Below are positions 42,377-44,128 of a DNA stretch of 44,128 bases, in pieces. A model generated the notes under the pieces. That model was not told where the DNA came from and did not search any database. It saw only the letters and a list, made by a program, of their open reading frames with translations. The position numbers and the translations under genes are program-made. Location: contig JAFZSP010000068.1 of NCBI GenBank assembly GCA_017619335.1, positions 1-44,128 on the forward strand, given 5' to 3'. Positions within the stretch are counted from its first letter, which is position 1. Every line of letters begins with the position of its first letter. This DNA is from Bacteroidaceae bacterium (GTDB lineage Bacteria > Bacteroidota > Bacteroidia > Bacteroidales > Bacteroidaceae).

Positions 42377-42895
42377 TTATTTATTTCTTAGAATTTTTGC
42401 TTCACCATTGAATGTACAAATCTCCGCCGCCAGCGCATTGAGATTATGGAAGCACTGTCGACGGTCATCGGCATAGTCGGCAGTGTCCTCGTAGCGTTGG
42501 CCGGTGACGGGATGCCGGCGGTGACACATCACCTGGATCTTCCGTGCCCACCGCAGCAGGAACAGATTGCCGAAGGCACCGTAGCTGCGATCACCGAGGC
42601 TCCATTCCATAGGATCCAGCACCTCGATGACACCATGGAAATGGTCGGGCATACACACACTGGCATGTACCACGACGCGGTTCCCATGAGCAGCCTGAGC
42701 CTCAGGGGTCCTCTGCCACGCCTGCTCCACAGCCGCGCCCAATGGTGTGAGAAGGACAGAGGGAGCACCCGTCCCTGTGTCTGGCAACCGCGACAACAAC
42801 GACTGGCGCCCACTGACCACCAAGGTGATGAGGTAGGTGCCGCGCCCATAATAATCATGGCCCGCATTACGCGGACGATAAGCCGTTGTGATCAT
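42377..42895 (-). pseudogene. Truncated Y1/RAYT-type transposase
   Basis: 172 residues with the start of a Y1 transposase domain: GRGTYLITLVVSGRQSLLSRL and the HUH motif H85-F-H87 in CMPDHFHGVIEVLD. The region expected to hold the catalytic tyrosine and the NP motif is missing; the C-terminus (QVMCHRRHPVTGQRYEDTADYADDRR...) does not look like the family. It is therefore probably inactive, or derived. It sits between a small peptide gene (16 bp upstream) and the GLUG-like gene (2 bp downstream) on the same strand. Confidence 0.7.
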
Positions 42896-42911
42896 GCTGC
42901 TATACGGTCTG

Positions 42912-43064
42912 TTATGCCATCAGCTGCTCGCCATCCCCGTGCTGGCCAGGAACATAACCGAATGGGCCTGGATAGTGGAAGGGGGGGACAGGACTGGTGC
43001 AGATCATCGTTGTCGGTTTCAGTTTGAGAACCAGTATTGAGGGCTTCATATATTCTTTTTTCAT
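42912..43064 (-). CDS. Small MKKxYxxP peptide (B), 50 residues
   Basis: The peptide starts MKKEYMKPSILVLKLK, continues MICTSPVPPFHYPGPFGY, and ends EQLMA. A perfect ribosome-binding site (GGAGG, 8 bp upstream) supports it. Its first 15 residues follow the design of peptide A at 28250 (MKK, Y, P, hydrophobic run, then M-I). The core is rich in Pro, Gly and aromatic residues. A run of seven Cs in the coding strand (42981-42987) makes frame slippage possible. It is upstream of, and perhaps co-transcribed with, the truncated RAYT and the GLUG-like secreted protein. The function is unknown. Confidence 0.7.
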   Translation of the reverse strand: MKKEYMKPSILVLKLKPTTMICTSPVPPFHYPGPFGYVPGQHGDGEQLMA

Positions 43065-43154
43065 AGTTGTATCCTCCTTTACTTTTACATTCGTGTGAAA
43101 GAAAAAGATTGGCGCTGGCGCTGGTCAAGCGTTTCTCATCCTTGTGATCAGTTT
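43065..43154. other. Gap between small peptide B and the palindrome array
   Basis: Beyond the GGAGG site nothing clear is seen; no TAnnTTTG box is evident on the minus strand. Confidence 0.4.
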
Positions 43155-43280
43155 GTCTCATCGGTGAGACAATTCCGTCTCATTATTGAGACAGTTCTGT
43201 CTCATTATTGAGACAACTCTGTCTCAAATGTGAGACAATTCCGTCTCAGAGGTGAGACAAGTCCGTCTCAATAGTGAGAC
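43155..43280. repeat. Array of six GTCTCA-NNNN-TGAGAC palindromes at 22-bp period
   Basis: Six units start at 43155, 43177, 43199, 43221, 43243 and 43265. Each is GTCTCA, four variable bases (TCGG, TTAT, TTAT, AATG, GAGG, ATAG), then TGAGAC, followed by a 6-bp spacer of the form AAnTCC/T. Arms are invariant while centres vary. The array lies between the stop of the gene at 43289 and the small peptide gene, both minus strand. Confidence 0.95.
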
Positions 43281-43288
43281 AACAAAAA

Positions 43289-43729
43289 TCAATCATTTGG
43301 GAAGTAATAGGTGACTTCGACGCGATCATAATGCGGCTCCTTGCTGATGCCGCGATGGCTGAAGATGGCGGCCACCTTTTCCTGCTGCTCTGGCGTGATA
43401 GGATAGTCACCAGCGCGGTAACGGTAGAACTGTGCGCGGCTACCGAAGAGAGGCATGATGGCATCGCGCAGGGATTTCACTTCCCAGGACTTGGCACCGG
43501 GAAGGATGTCCGTCATGCCGTAGGCGATGCGGGCAGGCTGGTCGGCCACGAAGAGCGCGCAGCTCTCCTCGCTGCGGGCAGCAGGCAGCACGCAGTCATG
43601 GTGACGGAGCGTAGCGGGTGCCAGCGTGGCTGCGCGATGACGCAGGCAGGTACTGGCCAGCGGGCAGTCCTGCAGATAGCAGATGGCCCAGTTGTGGGGG
43701 ATGTCGGAGAATTGAAGATCGAATTTCAT
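43289..43729 (-). CDS. Conserved-looking hypothetical protein with a Cys-rich N-terminus
   Basis: 146 residues with no signal peptide. The N-terminal part has a Cys pattern (CYLQDCPLASTCLRH, then CVLP, then CALF) that could bind metal. The C-terminal part is helical and basic with an aromatic RAQFYRYRAGDYPITPEQQEKVAAIFSHRGI segment, resembling a small DNA- or ligand-binding helix set. It resembles small Bacteroidales proteins of unknown function (I would look at DUF6078). It has its own promoter box at 43764-43771. No function is assigned. Confidence 0.65.
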   Translation of the reverse strand: MKFDLQFSDIPHNWAICYLQDCPLASTCLRHRAATLAPATLRHHDCVLPAARSEESCALFVADQPARIAYGMTDILPGAKSWEVKSLRDAIMPLFGSRAQFYRYRAGDYPITPEQQEKVAAIFSHRGISKEPHYDRVEVTYYFPND

Positions 43730-43763
43730 GATGGATGATGTTTAGATGTTTATAAGTTCGCTG

Positions 43764-43771
43764 CAAAGGTA
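43764..43771 (-). promoter_or_regulatory. -7 promoter box for the Cys-rich hypothetical gene
   Basis: Minus-strand TACCTTTG followed by CAGCGAAC, 35 bp upstream of the start at 43729. Confidence 0.65.
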
Positions 43772-43833
43772 CAAAAAAAATCTGAAAAAACTGGTATAAT
43801 AGGACAAAAATCGCACATAAAAATGTCAAAAAC

Positions 43834-43920
43834 GTCACCTGTCACACATCCGTCACACTTTCTGTCACCACCTATCCTCCTAACCATCAATCCATTACCC
43901 TAAAATGTGACGGTGTGACG
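43834..43920. repeat. GTCAC-rich intergenic tract with inverted repeat
   Basis: Four GTCAC motifs (from about 43834 to 43868) face two GTGAC motifs at 43907-43919. CGTCACAC (43851-43858) and GTGTGACG (43913-43920) form an exact inverted pair. No gene is seen here. Role unknown. Confidence 0.6.
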
Positions 43921-43957
43921 ATTTTTTTAGGAAAAATTCAGAAAGGAGGTATGGGGC

Positions 43958-43982
43958 CCCGTGGAAGAGCAGGTAGCCGCCA
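43958..43982 (+). pseudogene. Inverted fragment of the 5S rRNA 3' end
   Basis: These 25 bases match the 3' end of the 5S gene (44027-44051, opposite strand) at 23 positions. The fragment faces the 5S gene across the terminator. The rest of a 5S gene is absent, although the few bases before it (GGTATGGG) are faintly alike. Confidence 0.75.
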
Positions 43983-43990
43983 GATACAGA

Positions 43991-44014
43991 AAAAGCCCCC
44001 GATCTCGGGGGCTT
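43991..44014 (-). terminator. Terminator of the rRNA operon
   Basis: AAGCCCCCGA / TCGGGGGCTT hairpin followed on the minus strand by a T-run. It lies 11 bp past the 5S 3' end. Confidence 0.92.
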
Positions 44015-44025
44015 CTCATTGAAAA

Positions 44026-44128
44026 GTGGCGGCTACCTACTCTCCCACGGGTGTGCAGTACCATCGGCGCAAGCGGGCTTAACTTCTCTGTTCGGGATGG
44101 GAAGAGGTGGGACCCCGCCGCTATAACC
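44026..44128 (-). rRNA. rrf: 5S ribosomal RNA (5' end cut by the window edge)
   Basis: The minus strand reads GGTTATAGCGGCGGGGTCCC, then CACCTCTTCCCATCCCGAAC, and ends AGGTAGCCGCCA, as expected for Bacteroidetes 5S rRNA. A few bases of the 5' end are outside the window. The 3' end (about 44026) is placed by pairing with the 5' stem. The other rRNA genes should lie to the right of the window. Confidence 0.95.

Noticed and set aside
42892..43161. 89-residue minus-strand frame over small peptide B
   Set aside because: It overlaps peptide B in another frame, lacks its ribosome-binding site and shows no recognisable pattern.
43155..43280. CRISPR array
   Set aside because: Units are 16-bp palindromes with 4-bp centres and 6-bp spacers at 22-bp period; CRISPR repeats and spacers are longer, and no cas gene is present.

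Overview
The window is Bacteroidales chromosome, most likely from a Prevotella-like organism. The evidence is Bacteroidetes-type promoters (TAnnTTTG -7 boxes, mostly TACCTTTGC) in front of most transcription units, FimB/Mfa2-type fimbrial lipoproteins, an RprX/RprY-type two-component pair, an UpxY/NusG-like protein opening a polysaccharide operon, a TamL/TamB pair, secreted proteins with type-IX-like C-terminal tails, and a Bacteroidetes-type 5S rRNA at the right edge. The species cannot be fixed from the sequence alone.

Layout. 1-900: two copies of a 133-bp structured repeat and a small toxin-antitoxin pair with a perfect palindromic operator. 896-1825: a TPR-like/winged-helix protein whose linker is built from hairpin-forming DNA repeats. 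1906-14098 (all minus): an exopolysaccharide operon read from the right as an UpxY-like antiterminator, RmlB, a UDP-uronate 4-epimerase, a GHMP sugar kinase, a nucleotidyltransferase, UDP-glucose dehydrogenase, a Wza-type export protein and a Wzz-type chain-length protein, followed by two FimB/Mfa2 lipoproteins. 14464-16876: response regulator and histidine kinase. 17162-22313: a GH33 sialidase convergent with a metallophosphoesterase/LamG protein and a small secreted protein, a set that fits use of host glycans. 22630-23940: a REP-associated tyrosine transposase (RAYT) with a long C-terminal extension. 24196-28429: a giant AT-richer surface protein followed by a small peptide gene. 28496-37208 (minus): FAD oxidoreductase, TamL, TamB. 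37371-40889 (plus): PPIase lipoprotein, SstT-type and NhaC-type sodium-coupled transporters. 40899-43729 (minus): a GLUG-like secreted protein, a truncated RAYT, a 50-aa peptide gene of the same type as the one at 28 kb, an array of six palindromes, and a conserved hypothetical. 43958-44128: a 5S rRNA gene, its terminator, and an inverted fragment of 5S sequence beyond the terminator.

The most interesting theme is a set of short hairpin-forming repeats that sit inside reading frames without breaking them. They occur in ugd, the epimerase, the FAD oxidoreductase, the GLUG-like protein, the RAYT itself and, many times, the winged-helix protein. Several share a layout (stem, short A-rich loop, compensatory stem, then GGGCAC or CGAGCAC) while the stem sequence changes. 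This resembles protein-coding palindromic elements such as those known from Rickettsia, and two RAYT genes in the window offer a candidate mobilising enzyme. Second are the two MKKxYxxP small peptides beside secreted proteins, and third the 22-bp-period palindrome array at 43155-43280.
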